Part shown: positions 8,441 through 16,349 of the stretch, piece after piece
How positions within the stretch are numbered: the stretch's first letter is position 1
Layout of the letters: the number at the start of each line of letters is the position of its first letter
Source: Bacilli bacterium
GTDB taxonomy: Bacteria > Bacillota_I > Bacilli_A > RF39 > UBA660
Length of the DNA stretch: 64,000 bases
Direction: 5' to 3'
Assembly (NCBI GenBank): GCA_900768345.1
Contig: CAAGCO010000020.1
Coordinates: forward strand, 1-64,000
Notes under the pieces: generated by a model
Told to the model about the DNA's origin: nothing
Database searches by the model: none
The model's input: the letters and a program-made list of their open reading frames with translations, nothing else
Made by a program: the position numbers and the translations under genes

Positions 8441-8864
8441 AGAAAATAAAGGCGGATTTGGAAAATTCATAGGTGGCTTAGCTATAGGAGCAGGACTTGG
8501 ATTATTATTTGCTCCAGATAAAGGAACAAATACAAGAAAAGTATTAAAAAAGAAAGTAGATGAACTTCTTGATAAATTAAGAGAAGTTGACTTAGATGAA
8601 GTTAAAGATGAATTATTATTCAAAGCTGAAACACTTCAAGCAGAACTAGCTACTTTAGATAAAGAAAAAGCAAAAGATTTAGCTTTAGAGCAAGCTCAAA
8701 ACATTAAAGCTAAAGCTGAAGAACTTTATAAATATGCTATAGAAAAAAGTACTCCAGTAGTAGAAAAAGCTGCTGATGAAGTTAGAAAACAAGCATTAAA
8801 AGTAGTTAAAGAAATTCAAACTAAATTAGAAGAAGATACTAAAGCTTCTAAAAAAAATAAATAA
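8433..8864 (+). CDS. YtxH-domain protein
   Basis: 143 residues. The N-terminus GGFGKFIGGLAIGAGLGLLF followed by APDKG is the YtxH signature: a short glycine-rich membrane segment and then an APxxG motif. The rest is a long charged amphipathic helix (about 35-135) with Lys/Glu/Ala repeats, likely coiled coil. Three in-frame ATGs exist (8424, 8427, 8433). I chose 8433 because AGAGG ends 9 nt upstream and family members begin a few residues before the glycine-rich segment. It overlaps the preceding gene. YtxH proteins are general stress-associated in Bacillus; the mechanism is unknown. Confidence 0.85.
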   Translation: MSRENKGGFGKFIGGLAIGAGLGLLFAPDKGTNTRKVLKKKVDELLDKLREVDLDEVKDELLFKAETLQAELATLDKEKAKDLALEQAQNIKAKAEELYKYAIEKSTPVVEKAADEVRKQALKVVKEIQTKLEEDTKASKKNK

Positions 8865-8870
8865 TTAAAA

Positions 8871-8900
8871 TAAAAATATTGCATTAAGCAATATTTTTTT
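8871..8900. terminator. Bidirectional terminator between ytxH-like gene and mscS
   Basis: AAAAATATTGC (8872-8882), loop ATTAA, GCAATATTTTT (8888-8898), with A-run before and T-run after, so it works for both converging genes. Confidence 0.85.
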
Positions 8901-9777
8901 ATTCTGCAGAATATAATTTAATTTTACCACTGTTAACAGCATTAAGAACTTGATTCCAAATTTCATTTTCTACATTACGAACCTTTTTAGGATGAACTAA
9001 AAATCTAATAGTAAGTAAAACATAATTATCAATTATCTCTGTATAAACGATTGGATCTAACTTATTATAATAAATTCTATATTCTCCAGCAACATTATCA
9101 AGCTGTCTTTCCATTTTATTTGGAATAGAAGAAACAACTTGATTACTTCTGATAATTCTATATAATTCTTTTTTAACTTTAGGAACATTATTATCAATAG
9201 GTACCTTTATAGATATCTCTTTCCATATATATTTAAATGCTTTAGAATAGTTTTTTAAATATTCAGTAAATATTTTAGATGCTGGTATTTGAATAATAAT
9301 ACCAGTACTTTGTTCTGCGTTTTCTTCTCCTCTTACTTCTAATATTTCAAAAGATAAAATACTAATATTGATAACATCACCAATATAGTTACCAATAGAG
9401 ATTCTATCTTCAACTTTAAAAGGTTTAGCAACCTTTATATAAACACCAGAAAAAAAGTTTACAACTATATCTCTTACTGCTAAAGTTAAAGCAGCACTCA
9501 CAACACTAATTAGAGTTAACAAATCCTTAAAATAATCTTGCCATACTAAAATCAAACAAAAAATCATGATAATACTACATATTAATCTAACTCTTTTATT
9601 AAGAATATATTTATTCTTATCATCAGTATTAAATTTATTATTCAATATTTCAAAAGATTTAGATAGTATTTTTATTATGAAAACTACTATTAATGATTGG
9701 CATATTGACAAGATATATTTGTTACTTAAAGAAGTAAAATTTGATAAATATAAGACTAATTTATCTAGATATTTCAT
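8899..9777 (-). CDS. mscS: Small-conductance mechanosensitive channel (MscS family)
   Basis: 292 residues with N-terminal membrane helices (about 20-42, 65-83, 87-115). The last is the pore-lining type, ending in VVNFFSGVYIKVAKPFKVEDRI, which is the classic MscS junction to the beta domain. The cytoplasmic region follows (IGDVINISILSFEIL, IQIPASKIFTEYLKNYSK). It releases solutes on hypo-osmotic shock. The start has SD GGAAAGGATGAT on the complement of 9780-9795. It stands alone on the minus strand between plus-strand operons. Function is well supported by family; ion preference is unknown. Confidence 0.92.
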   Translation of the reverse strand: MKYLDKLVLYLSNFTSLSNKYILSICQSLIVVFIIKILSKSFEILNNKFNTDDKNKYILNKRVRLICSIIMIFCLILVWQDYFKDLLTLISVVSAALTLAVRDIVVNFFSGVYIKVAKPFKVEDRISIGNYIGDVINISILSFEILEVRGEENAEQSTGIIIQIPASKIFTEYLKNYSKAFKYIWKEISIKVPIDNNVPKVKKELYRIIRSNQVVSSIPNKMERQLDNVAGEYRIYYNKLDPIVYTEIIDNYVLLTIRFLVHPKKVRNVENEIWNQVLNAVNSGKIKLYSAE

Positions 9778-9897
9778 ATTATCATCCTTTCCACCTGAAA
9801 AAGTGCAGGTTAAACTAATATAACATATATCAAAGTTAACTTTAAGAAATTAAAAGAGTTTTTTTGAAATTTTACATATATTGTGTAAATAAATCAA

Positions 9898-9926
9898 TTG
9901 ATTATTAAAATAATTTGTGTTATAAT
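9898..9926 (+). promoter_or_regulatory. Promoter of the proS T-box transcript
   Basis: TTGATT (9898-9903), 17 bp, TATAAT (9921-9926), directly ahead of the T-box leader. The remaining part of the 9778-10135 gap is this promoter, the leader, and about 110 bp next to mscS with its promoter. Confidence 0.75.
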
Positions 9927-9931
9927 CTTCT

Positions 9932-10118
9932 CATGAATTTGCAAGAGGAATGTCATTAAATCCCTTTTTACAGTGATTCTAGGATAGTGGAAACTAGATA
10001 ATATATTTAATTACTCCTACCTCTAATATATGCAAAATCGGCTTAAAAAGTCGTTAAAAAAGAAAGATAAATAAAGGATGGTACCGTCTAATAGACTCCT
10101 TAGCTACCATCCTTTTTA
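9932..10118 (+). ncRNA. T-box leader (proline-type) upstream of proS
   Basis: Stem I is closed by TTTGCA/TGCAAA plus AGAGG (9944-9948)/CCTCT (10020-10024). The likely specifier is CCT at 10016-10018 followed by a purine, a proline codon that fits the downstream gene. The T-box core is AAGGATGGTACCG. TGGT (10079-10082) would pair with an uncharged ACCA tRNA end. The antiterminator pairs AAGGA (10074-10078) with TCCTT (10097-10101). The competing terminator pairs AAGGATGGTA (10074-10083) with TACCATCCTT (10105-10114), then a T-run. Uncharged tRNA-Pro should therefore switch proS on. Confidence 0.93.
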
Positions 10119-10135
10119 TTTTAGGGAGGAATGAA

Positions 10136-11557
10136 ATGAAAAACGAAAAAATAACTGAAAGAAGTAAAGACTTCGCAGCATGGTATACTGATGTAGTAGC
10201 TGCAGCTCATTTATCAAGATATTCAAATGTTAAAGGATTTATTATATTTGAACCAAATGGATATGCTATATGGGAAAATATTAAAAAAGAAATGGATGCA
10301 ATGTTCAAAGAATATGGACATCAAAATGTATACTTACCAGTTATGATACCAGAAAACTTACTAAAAAAAGAAGGAGAACTTGTAGAAGGATTTGCTCCTG
10401 AAGTAGCATGGGTAACAGAAGGTGGAAGTAATAAATTAGAAGAAAGATTAGCATTCCGACCAACTAGTGAATCTTTGTTCTGCGATTATTATAAGAATAT
10501 TGTAAAAACGTATAGAGATTTACCAAAATTATATAATCAATGGTGTAGTGTTATAAGATGGGAAAAAGAAACAAGACCTTTTTTAAGAAGTAGAGAATTC
10601 TTATGGCAAGAAGGGCATACAGTTCATGCGACTGAAAAGGAAGCAATGGAAGAAACTGATAGAATGCTAAATGTATACAAAAGATTCTTTGAAGAATATT
10701 TAGCTATACCAGTAGTTACTGGAAGAAAGACTGAAAAAGAAAAATTTGCAGGAGCAGAATACACTCTAACAGTAGAGGCAATGATGCAAAATGGAGTATG
10801 TCTTCAATCAGCAACAAGTCACTATTTTGGACAAAAATTCTCTAAGGCATATGATGTTAAATTTGTAAACAAAGATAATAAATTTGAGTATTGTTATCAA
10901 ACATCATGGGGAGCAAGTACTAGAATGATAGGTGCTATTATAATGACTCATGGAGATGATAAAGGTTTAGTATTGCCACCAAGAATAGCTCCATATCAAG
11001 TATGTATTGTTCCAATTAAAATGAATAATGAATTACTTAGTGTATGTAATAAAATAAATGATGAATTACGTAAAAATAATATATCTTCTTATATAGATGC
11101 ATCTGACAAGAGTGCTGGATTCAAATTCGCAGAAGCAGAAGTTAATGGTATTCCAGTAAGAATAGAAGTTGGACCAAAAGACTTAGAAAATAATAAAGTA
11201 ACATTAGTAAGAAGAGATACAAGTGAAAAAGAACAAGTAGATGTAAATAAAGTACTTGAGAGTGTCCAAAAACTATTAATTGATATACAAGATAATCTAT
11301 ATAATAAAGCACTTGAAAATATGAAAAATAGAACATACGAAGCTAAAACATTAAAAGATGTAGAAGAAATCATGAATACACGTCCAGGATTTGTAAAAGC
11401 ACATTGGTGTGGAAGCTTAGATTGCGAACTTAAAATGAAAGAAATAAAAGGTACTAAATCTAGATGTATTATTGAAACAAAAGATTACGAAGATGAAGTA
11501 TGCGTAGTATGTGGTAAAAAAGCAAAACACAAAGTAGTTTGGGGTATACAATACTAA
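10136..11557 (+). CDS. proS: Prolyl-tRNA synthetase, archaeal/eukaryotic-like type
   Basis: Charges tRNA-Pro. 473 residues, the short ProRS form without the editing insertion of classical bacterial enzymes. Class II motif 2 is seen in CSVIRWEKETRPFLRSREFL and motif 3 in GASTRMIGAIIMTHGDD. RPTSESLF and the HTVHATEKEA segment are also typical. An anticodon-binding domain (about 285-385) is followed by a C-terminal zinc-type module with CGSLDC and CVVCG cysteines, ending WGIQY. SD AGGGAGGAATGAA precedes the ATG. It is regulated by the proline T-box immediately upstream. Bacteria with this form usually lack the longer one. Confidence 0.97.
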   Translation: MKNEKITERSKDFAAWYTDVVAAAHLSRYSNVKGFIIFEPNGYAIWENIKKEMDAMFKEYGHQNVYLPVMIPENLLKKEGELVEGFAPEVAWVTEGGSNKLEERLAFRPTSESLFCDYYKNIVKTYRDLPKLYNQWCSVIRWEKETRPFLRSREFLWQEGHTVHATEKEAMEETDRMLNVYKRFFEEYLAIPVVTGRKTEKEKFAGAEYTLTVEAMMQNGVCLQSATSHYFGQKFSKAYDVKFVNKDNKFEYCYQTSWGASTRMIGAIIMTHGDDKGLVLPPRIAPYQVCIVPIKMNNELLSVCNKINDELRKNNISSYIDASDKSAGFKFAEAEVNGIPVRIEVGPKDLENNKVTLVRRDTSEKEQVDVNKVLESVQKLLIDIQDNLYNKALENMKNRTYEAKTLKDVEEIMNTRPGFVKAHWCGSLDCELKMKEIKGTKSRCIIETKDYEDEVCVVCGKKAKHKVVWGIQY

Positions 11558-11603
11558 TTGTAAAGTTACAAAGTTTTAATACTAATTACACCTAATTTTC
11601 ACA

Positions 11604-11702
11604 TTTGACAAATATAATGAATATATAAGGTAGGTGGTAAGTATAGACTAAAAACTGTTAACGATTATGATGTTAATAAGCACCTTTATGGTGCTTTTTT
11701 TA
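11604..11702 (+). other. Unassigned intergenic element with strong terminator (possible small RNA or attenuator)
   Basis: Between proS and the infC promoter lies a TTGACA at 11605-11610, a purine-rich segment with AGGTGG (11632-11637), a weak TTAAC/GTTAA hairpin, and a terminator AAGCACC (11678-11684)/GGTGCTT (11690-11696) with a T-run. AGGTG (11632-11636) is complementary to CACCT of the terminator arm, so an alternative fold is possible. No good -10 is correctly spaced from TTGACA. It may simply be the proS terminator with leader-like sequence ahead. Confidence 0.4.
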
Positions 11703-11773
11703 GTAAAAATCACTTTATTATAATTAAAACAATGCGTTTTATATCCTAAATATCACAAAATAATAATAATTTC

Positions 11774-11802
11774 TTGACAAAATAATAATATTAATATATA
11801 AT
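11774..11802 (+). promoter_or_regulatory. Consensus promoter of infC-rpmI-rplT
   Basis: Perfect TTGACA (11774-11779), 17 bp, perfect TATAAT (11797-11802); transcription is expected at about 11809. Confidence 0.9.
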
Positions 11803-11808
11803 CAACAT

Positions 11809-11924
11809 TGTTGAAAAAGAAAGAAAGAGAGCCACTCTTCACCAGATGTATAGATACATTGGTACAAAAGCTTATTTGTAAGAATACGTTTTTTAAAGTG
11901 GACTCTCATGTCCACTTTTTTTCA
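11809..11924 (+). ncRNA. infC-rpmI-rplT leader (L20-type attenuator)
   Basis: About 115 nt of untranslated leader ending in a terminator hairpin: AAAGTGGA (11895-11902), 8-nt loop, TCCACTTT (11911-11918), T-run. In Bacillus the same operon is attenuated by L20 binding its leader. The position, length and terminal hairpin match that design. The sequence-level L20 site was not modelled. The infC frame is open back through this leader but starts at the transcription start, so it is not coding. Confidence 0.75.
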
Positions 11925-11948
11925 AATAATAATATGGAGGTGTTAGCA

Positions 11949-12470
11949 ATAGCTAAGCAAAACGAAGTTCGAATTAATGAACAAATAACTTTTCAAAACG
12001 TTATGGTAATTGGACCTAATGGAGAAAAAATGGGCATCAAAAATATTAGTGATGCCATGACACTTGCTAAATATGCTGGCCTTGATTTAGTTTTGTTGAA
12101 TGATGATCCTAAAAATCCAGTTTGTAAAATAATTGATTATAATAAGTATCGTTATGAAAAACAAAAAAGAGAAAAGGAAGCAAAGAAAAAGCAAAGAGAA
12201 CAAAATCTTGAAACTAAAGAGTATCGTTTAAGCGTAACTATCGATGTTGGAGATTTTGAAACAAAATTAAGAAATGCAAAAGCATATATTGAAAAAGGTC
12301 ATAAGATTAAAGTTGCAGTAAGATTCAAAGGAAGACAAATGGCTCATCCAGAATTAGGACGCGACGTAATAATGAAGTTTGCAGAAAAATTAAGTGATGT
12401 TGCAGACATAGAACAAATGCCAAAAATGGAAGGTAGAAGTATGCAACTATTCTTAACACCAAAAAAGTAG
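11949..12470 (+). CDS. infC: Translation initiation factor IF-3, apparent AUA start
   Basis: Binds the 30S subunit, prevents subunit joining and proofreads the initiation codon. IF3-N (VRINEQITFQNVMVIGPNGE to about residue 75) and IF3-C (about 85-173) are both present, with KPVCKIIDYNKYRYEK-like linker sequence (here NPVCKIIDYNKYRYEKQKR). The only well-placed SD, GGAGGTG (11936-11942), lies 6 nt before ATA at 11949. The nearby ATG (11934) and GTG (11940) overlap that SD and have none of their own. Non-AUG infC starts (AUU, AUC, AUA) are well known because IF3 represses its own mRNA through them. The coordinate is inference; the gene is certain. It gives 173 residues, the normal size. Confidence 0.92.
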   Translation: MAKQNEVRINEQITFQNVMVIGPNGEKMGIKNISDAMTLAKYAGLDLVLLNDDPKNPVCKIIDYNKYRYEKQKREKEAKKKQREQNLETKEYRLSVTIDVGDFETKLRNAKAYIEKGHKIKVAVRFKGRQMAHPELGRDVIMKFAEKLSDVADIEQMPKMEGRSMQLFLTPKK

Positions 12471-12486
12471 AAAGGAAGAATTAAAT

Positions 12487-12678
12487 ATGCCAAAGATGAA
12501 ATCACACGGTGGAATCAGTAAAAAAATCAAAGTAAGAAACTCTGGATCAACAAAAATCGGACATGTAGGAGCTAATCACAATAGTGGAAAGAAATCAACA
12601 GATTTCAATAGAAAATCAAGAAAGGGTTCTGTATTAAGTAGCGGAGATGCTAAAAGATATAGAGGACTTATTAAGTAA
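12487..12678 (+). CDS. rpmI: 50S ribosomal protein L35
   Basis: 63 residues, normal length. Starts MPKMKSHGGISKKIKV and contains HNSGKKSTDFNRKSRKG and a C-terminal KRYRGLI, matching the L35 pattern. It is very basic, 16 bp after infC and 13 bp before rplT in the conserved infC-rpmI-rplT order. SD AAAGGAAGAAT lies upstream. Regulated with the operon by the upstream leader. Confidence 0.96.
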   Translation: MPKMKSHGGISKKIKVRNSGSTKIGHVGANHNSGKKSTDFNRKSRKGSVLSSGDAKRYRGLIK

Positions 12679-12691
12679 GGAGGGGTTATAA

Positions 12692-13225
12692 ATGGCAAGA
12701 GTTAAAGGCGGAAATGTTTCTAAAAATAGAAGAAGAAAAGTATTAAAAAGAGCTAAAGGATATTTTGGAAGTAAACATAGATTATATAAGACTGCTCAAG
12801 AACAATTATTCCATAGTGGAGCTTACAGCTTTAATGATAGAAAGAAAAGAGCTAACGACTTCAGAAAATTATGGATTACAAGAATTAACGCAGCTTGTAG
12901 AGCTAACGATATAGTATATTCTAAATTCATTAATGGACTTAAGAAAGCTAATATCGAAATCAATAGAAAAATGTTAAGTGAACTTGCTATATTCGCTCCA
13001 GAAGAATTCACTAAATTAGTTAAACTTTCTAAAGATGCTTTAGAAGGTAAAGCTCCAAAAAAAGAAGCTAAAGAAGTAGAAGCAAAAGTTGAAAAAACTG
13101 TAGAAGCTAAAACTGATTACTCTAAATTAACAGTAGCTGAATTAAAAGCTGCTTGTGCTGAAAAAGGAATCGAAGTAACTACTTCAATGAAAAAAGCTGA
13201 TTTAGTAGCTGCTTTAAATAAGTAA
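12692..13225 (+). CDS. rplT: 50S ribosomal protein L20 with C-terminal SAP/Rho_N-like extension
   Basis: Residues 1 to about 118 are a complete L20 (MARVKGGNVSKNRRRK, AKGYFGSKHRLYKTA, WITRINAACR). L20 organises 23S rRNA early in assembly and in Bacilli represses this operon. It usually ends near residue 118. Here it continues through a Lys/Glu/Ala linker (about 119-142) into a 35-residue module (YSKLTVAELKAACAEKGI...MKKADLVAAL) with the helix-turn-helix look of SAP or Rho N-terminal nucleic-acid-binding motifs. The extension is in frame with no internal stop or separate SD, so it is part of the protein. A terminator follows. L20 identity is certain; the domain name of the tail is inference. 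Confidence 0.95.
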   Translation: MARVKGGNVSKNRRRKVLKRAKGYFGSKHRLYKTAQEQLFHSGAYSFNDRKKRANDFRKLWITRINAACRANDIVYSKFINGLKKANIEINRKMLSELAIFAPEEFTKLVKLSKDALEGKAPKKEAKEVEAKVEKTVEAKTDYSKLTVAELKAACAEKGIEVTTSMKKADLVAALNK

Positions 13226-13244
13226 TTTATTTAAAAATATAAAT

Positions 13245-13270
13245 AAGTGTCCGTTAAGGACGCTTTTTAA
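13245..13270 (+). terminator. Terminator of infC-rpmI-rplT
   Basis: AAGTGTCC (13245-13252), GTTAA loop, GGACGCTT (13258-13265) with one G-U pair, then T-run. Confidence 0.85.
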
Positions 13271-13299
13271 TTGTAATTAATAAACAATTGCTTTATAAT
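13271..13299 (+). promoter_or_regulatory. Promoter of the smr-rsmE-mtaB operon
   Basis: TTGTAA (13271-13276), 17 bp, TATAAT (13294-13299). Start of transcription near 13306, which excludes the GTG at 13304 as a usable start. Confidence 0.65.
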
Positions 13300-13324
13300 A
13301 TAGGTGAAAAAAGAGGAAAAGAAA

Positions 13325-13588
13325 ATGAAGAAAAGGATAGATCCATTCTTATATAATGCTCCTTCATTAGATATACACGGCTTTGATAGATATGGTGGAG
13401 TTGCAATGATAAAAAACTTTATAGATAATGAATCAAGAATAGGCATTAAAAAACTAATAGTTGTTCATGGAAAAGGTGAAGGAATACTAAGACAAGCAAC
13501 ACATGAATATTTAAAGACTGATAGAAGAGTACTAGAATATAAACTAAACATATTTAATGATGGAGAAACAATAATAATACTTAAATAG
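13325..13588 (+). CDS. Stand-alone Smr-domain protein
   Basis: 87 residues comprising one Smr domain, the module found at the end of MutS2. Hallmarks are LDIHGFDRYGGV (LDxHG), the VVHGKGEGILR motif (HGxG) and a C-terminal ETIIILK strand. Stand-alone Smr domains can have endonuclease activity and have been linked to ribosome rescue. The start at 13325 has SD AGAGG at a spacing of 8 nt. A GTG 21 nt upstream lies at the transcription start. It is 10 bp before rsmE and begins a five-gene block. Which nucleic acid it acts on cannot be told here. Confidence 0.88.
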   Translation: MKKRIDPFLYNAPSLDIHGFDRYGGVAMIKNFIDNESRIGIKKLIVVHGKGEGILRQATHEYLKTDRRVLEYKLNIFNDGETIIILK

Positions 13589-13598
13589 GAGGAATAAT

Positions 13599-14324
13599 AT
13601 GCAACAATACTTTGGTAAAGAAAAACATGATAATACAATATACTTAAATAGTGAAGACCTAAATCATATAAAGAACGTTATGAGAATGAAAGAAAATGAT
13701 GAAGTAATAGTTGCATACGAAAATAAAAGTTATATTTGTTCATTGAATAAAGATTTATTATCAGCAAATATAAAAGAAGTATTTAAGGAAAATACTAATG
13801 AAACAAGAATAAAATTGTATATGCCACTCTTATCAGAAGAAAAAATGAGCTTTATATTGCAACATGGAACAGAACTTGGTATTACAGATTACGTAGTAGT
13901 AATGTATAGTCATTGTAAATATAAACTTAAATCAAAAGATTTCGATAAAAAGCTTCAGAGATGGGCCAAAATACTTAAAGAAGCAACAGAACAATGCTAT
14001 AGAATCAATAAACCAAGCATAAGTAAAATTATCGAAGTTAAAGACATTGAAGCAAGTGAAAATGTAAACATAATGTGTTCACTTGACAAACAGCATGTAA
14101 ACAACATAGTAAAGGTATTAACACTTGATAATTGTAATGATACAATTAGTATAGTATTTGGACCGGAAGGTGGTCTATCAAAAAGTGAAGAAGAAGAACT
14201 TATAAAAAAAGGCTTCATTAAAACTTCACTTGGAAGTGACGTACTAAGAACTGAAACAGTACCACTTATGATAGCATCTATCCTAAAATACTTGAAGGAA
14301 TGTGGTAATAATGGAAAACTTTGA
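13599..14324 (+). CDS. rsmE: 16S rRNA (uracil1498-N3)-methyltransferase
   Basis: Methylates U1498 of 16S rRNA with SAM. 241 residues, normal for RsmE. N-terminal PUA-like part (LNSEDLNHIKNVMRMKENDE), then the SPOUT methyltransferase with the C-terminal knot signature FGPEGGLSKSEEEEL and SLGSDVLRTETVPLMIASIL. SD AGGAGG upstream. Its last codons overlap the next gene by 14 bp. It commonly neighbours mtaB in Bacilli, as here. Confidence 0.95.
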   Translation: MQQYFGKEKHDNTIYLNSEDLNHIKNVMRMKENDEVIVAYENKSYICSLNKDLLSANIKEVFKENTNETRIKLYMPLLSEEKMSFILQHGTELGITDYVVVMYSHCKYKLKSKDFDKKLQRWAKILKEATEQCYRINKPSISKIIEVKDIEASENVNIMCSLDKQHVNNIVKVLTLDNCNDTISIVFGPEGGLSKSEEEELIKKGFIKTSLGSDVLRTETVPLMIASILKYLKECGNNGKL

Positions 14325-15027
14325 CAAATTTTTAGAAACTTTTATGACTGGAGACTTTTTTCTAATATTTTTAATATTAATGTTAATTATATTATTAGTT
14401 CTTGTTTTAGCACTAGTTAAAACTAGAACAGAATATCTAGAAATGGTTAGAAGAGAACAAGAAAAAATAAATTTAGAAAGTAAGTTTAAAAAGCCAGTAC
14501 AAGTAGAAGAGGCTAAACCAACTATTGAAGTTAAGGCGGAAGAAAAGGTTACTGAAGAAGAACCTGACTTACTAGATGAACTAAATAAGTTAATGGCCAC
14601 ATCTAAAGAAGATATGATAGATGAAAATAAACCTTTAGTAAAACAAATAGATTTACCAAACGTAAAAACTTATGATGATATTATTGAAGACTATGAAAAT
14701 GGCGAAGAGGAAAATGCAGTAATATCTACGGAGGAATTAGAAAAGGTTACAAGACAAAGAATGGAAGAACTTGGTATGAATGATAACCAAGTAGCTATTC
14801 AAAAATACGAAGAAGATCAAGAAAAGAAAGCAATAATTAGTTATGAACAACTACTTAAAAATGCTTCTAATATTACTCTAACATATAAAGAAGAAACAAA
14901 TAAAAAGGGTGCCCCAAAAGTGAACAAAATAGAAGTACAAGAAAAGGAAGTAACTCAAGCAGTAAGTTATGTAGCAGAAGAAGAATACTTAAAAATACTT
15001 AAAGAGTTTAGGTTATCGCTAGAATGA
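14311..15027 (+). CDS. Single-span membrane protein with acidic cytoplasmic tail, unknown
   Basis: 238 residues. One strong membrane helix near the N-terminus (about 14-35, FFLIFLILMLIILLVLVLAL), then a long Glu/Lys-rich tail with possible coiled coil and a low-complexity acidic region. ATG at 14311 is preferred over GTG at 14302 because AAGGA sits about 11 nt before the former and only 2 nt before the latter. The gene overlaps rsmE at the front and mtaB at the back (ATGA), so it is translated within the same operon. No family recognised; overall design resembles membrane-tethered scaffold proteins. Confidence 0.75.
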   Translation: MENFDKFLETFMTGDFFLIFLILMLIILLVLVLALVKTRTEYLEMVRREQEKINLESKFKKPVQVEEAKPTIEVKAEEKVTEEEPDLLDELNKLMATSKEDMIDENKPLVKQIDLPNVKTYDDIIEDYENGEEENAVISTEELEKVTRQRMEELGMNDNQVAIQKYEEDQEKKAIISYEQLLKNASNITLTYKEETNKKGAPKVNKIEVQEKEVTQAVSYVAEEEYLKILKEFRLSLE

Positions 15028-16289
15028 AAACATTTTTAATAAAAACATTAGGTTGCAAAGTTAATTCTTACGAAAGTGAATTCGTAAGAAATTTACTTTT
15101 GAATGAAAACTATAAAGAAGTAGAAGAAAATGCTGATATATGCTTAGTAAATACATGTACTGTAACAAATACAGCAGATAATAAAAGCAAACAAGTTATT
15201 AATAACATAAGAAAAAACAATCCAAATGCAATAGTAGTAGCATTCGGATGTTTTTGTGAGTTTAGAAAAGATAATATTAATGATTTAATAGATGCAGAAA
15301 TAATACTAGGAACTAAAAATAAAACAAAAGTATTAAAATGTATCAAAGATTATGAAATGAATCATGAAAGAATCATATTATTTGATGATTCAAAAGAAGA
15401 TGTCTTTGAAGATATGGAAATCAAAAAATATGGGCATCATCATAGAGCATTCATTAAAATAGAAGATGGATGTAATAACTTTTGTAGTTATTGTATAATT
15501 CCATATGTAAGAGGAAGAGTAAGAAGTAAAGACTTTAATAAATGCATTATTGAAGTAAATGATTTAGCTCTTTCAGGCCACAAAGAAATAGTTTTATCTG
15601 GCATTCATACAGGACAATATAATTCTGATAATAAAAGACTAGCAGACTTAATAAATGAAATAAGCAAAGTAGATCAAATAAAAAGAATTAGACTTTCATC
15701 AGTAGAAATAGTAGAACTAGATGATAAAATGATGGATATAATTAAAAATAATAAAAAATTTGTATCTCACTTACATATACCACTTCAAGCAGGATGCGAT
15801 AAAACATTAAAAGCAATGAATAGAAGATATGATTTAGAATACTTTACTGATAAAGTAAATACTATTAGAAGTCTAAGGCCAAATATATCTCTAACAACAG
15901 ATGTAATCGTAGGATTTCCAGGAGAGACTGAGGAAGATTTTGAAGATACACTAAATTATTGTAAACAAATAGGATTCGCTAAAATACATGTATTCCCATA
16001 CTCAGACAGAAATGGTACAGTCGCATCAAGAATGAGGGATCATGTACCAAGAACTATAGTAAAAGAAAGAGCAAGAAAACTTATAGAACTTTCTGATTCA
16101 CTAGAAAAAGAATACTTTAAAAAGTTTATTAATACTGAAGAAGAAGTTCTAGTAGAAGAATTCAAAAACGATTATTATCATGGATTTACAGAAAACTATA
16201 TACCAGTTAAATTAAAAGAAGCAACACCAAATGATATAGTTAAAGTAAAACTTACAAAAGAAAATATAAATTACAATTTAGAAGATTAA
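15024..16289 (+). CDS. mtaB: tRNA t6A37 methylthiotransferase
   Basis: Radical-SAM enzyme that converts t6A to ms2t6A at position 37 of ANN-decoding tRNAs. MTTase N-terminal domain with cluster cysteines C11 (LGCKVN), C45 (NTCTVT) and C76 (AFGC). The radical SAM motif DGCNNFCSYC uses C150, C154 and C157. A C-terminal TRAM-type region follows (EEEVLVEEFKNDYYHGFTENY). The LGCKVN start separates MtaB from MiaB. 421 residues, normal. Start overlaps the previous stop (ATGA). It ends the operon at a strong terminator. Confidence 0.95.
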   Translation: MKTFLIKTLGCKVNSYESEFVRNLLLNENYKEVEENADICLVNTCTVTNTADNKSKQVINNIRKNNPNAIVVAFGCFCEFRKDNINDLIDAEIILGTKNKTKVLKCIKDYEMNHERIILFDDSKEDVFEDMEIKKYGHHHRAFIKIEDGCNNFCSYCIIPYVRGRVRSKDFNKCIIEVNDLALSGHKEIVLSGIHTGQYNSDNKRLADLINEISKVDQIKRIRLSSVEIVELDDKMMDIIKNNKKFVSHLHIPLQAGCDKTLKAMNRRYDLEYFTDKVNTIRSLRPNISLTTDVIVGFPGETEEDFEDTLNYCKQIGFAKIHVFPYSDRNGTVASRMRDHVPRTIVKERARKLIELSDSLEKEYFKKFINTEEEVLVEEFKNDYYHGFTENYIPVKLKEATPNDIVKVKLTKENINYNLED

Positions 16290-16311
16290 GAAAACTTAAT
16301 CTTTTTTTTTA
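16283..16311 (+). terminator. Terminator of the smr-rsmE-mtaB operon
   Basis: AGATTAAG (16283-16290), AAAA loop, CTTAATCT (16295-16302), nine T; overlaps the mtaB stop. Confidence 0.88.
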
Positions 16312-16315
16312 AAAT

Positions 16316-16340
16316 AAAAAAACCACTCTATAGAGTAGTT
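16316..16340 (-). terminator. Terminator of the tRNA-Met transcript
   Basis: On the minus strand AACTACTC, TATA loop, GAGTGGTT, then a U-run (A-run at 16316-16320 on the plus strand), starting 9 nt after the tRNA CCA end. Confidence 0.8.
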
Positions 16341-16349
16341 AATAACTTA

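Noticed and set aside
11808..11948. 47-residue N-terminal extension of IF3
   Set aside because: It starts at the transcription start, runs through the attenuator hairpin and has no homology to IF3.
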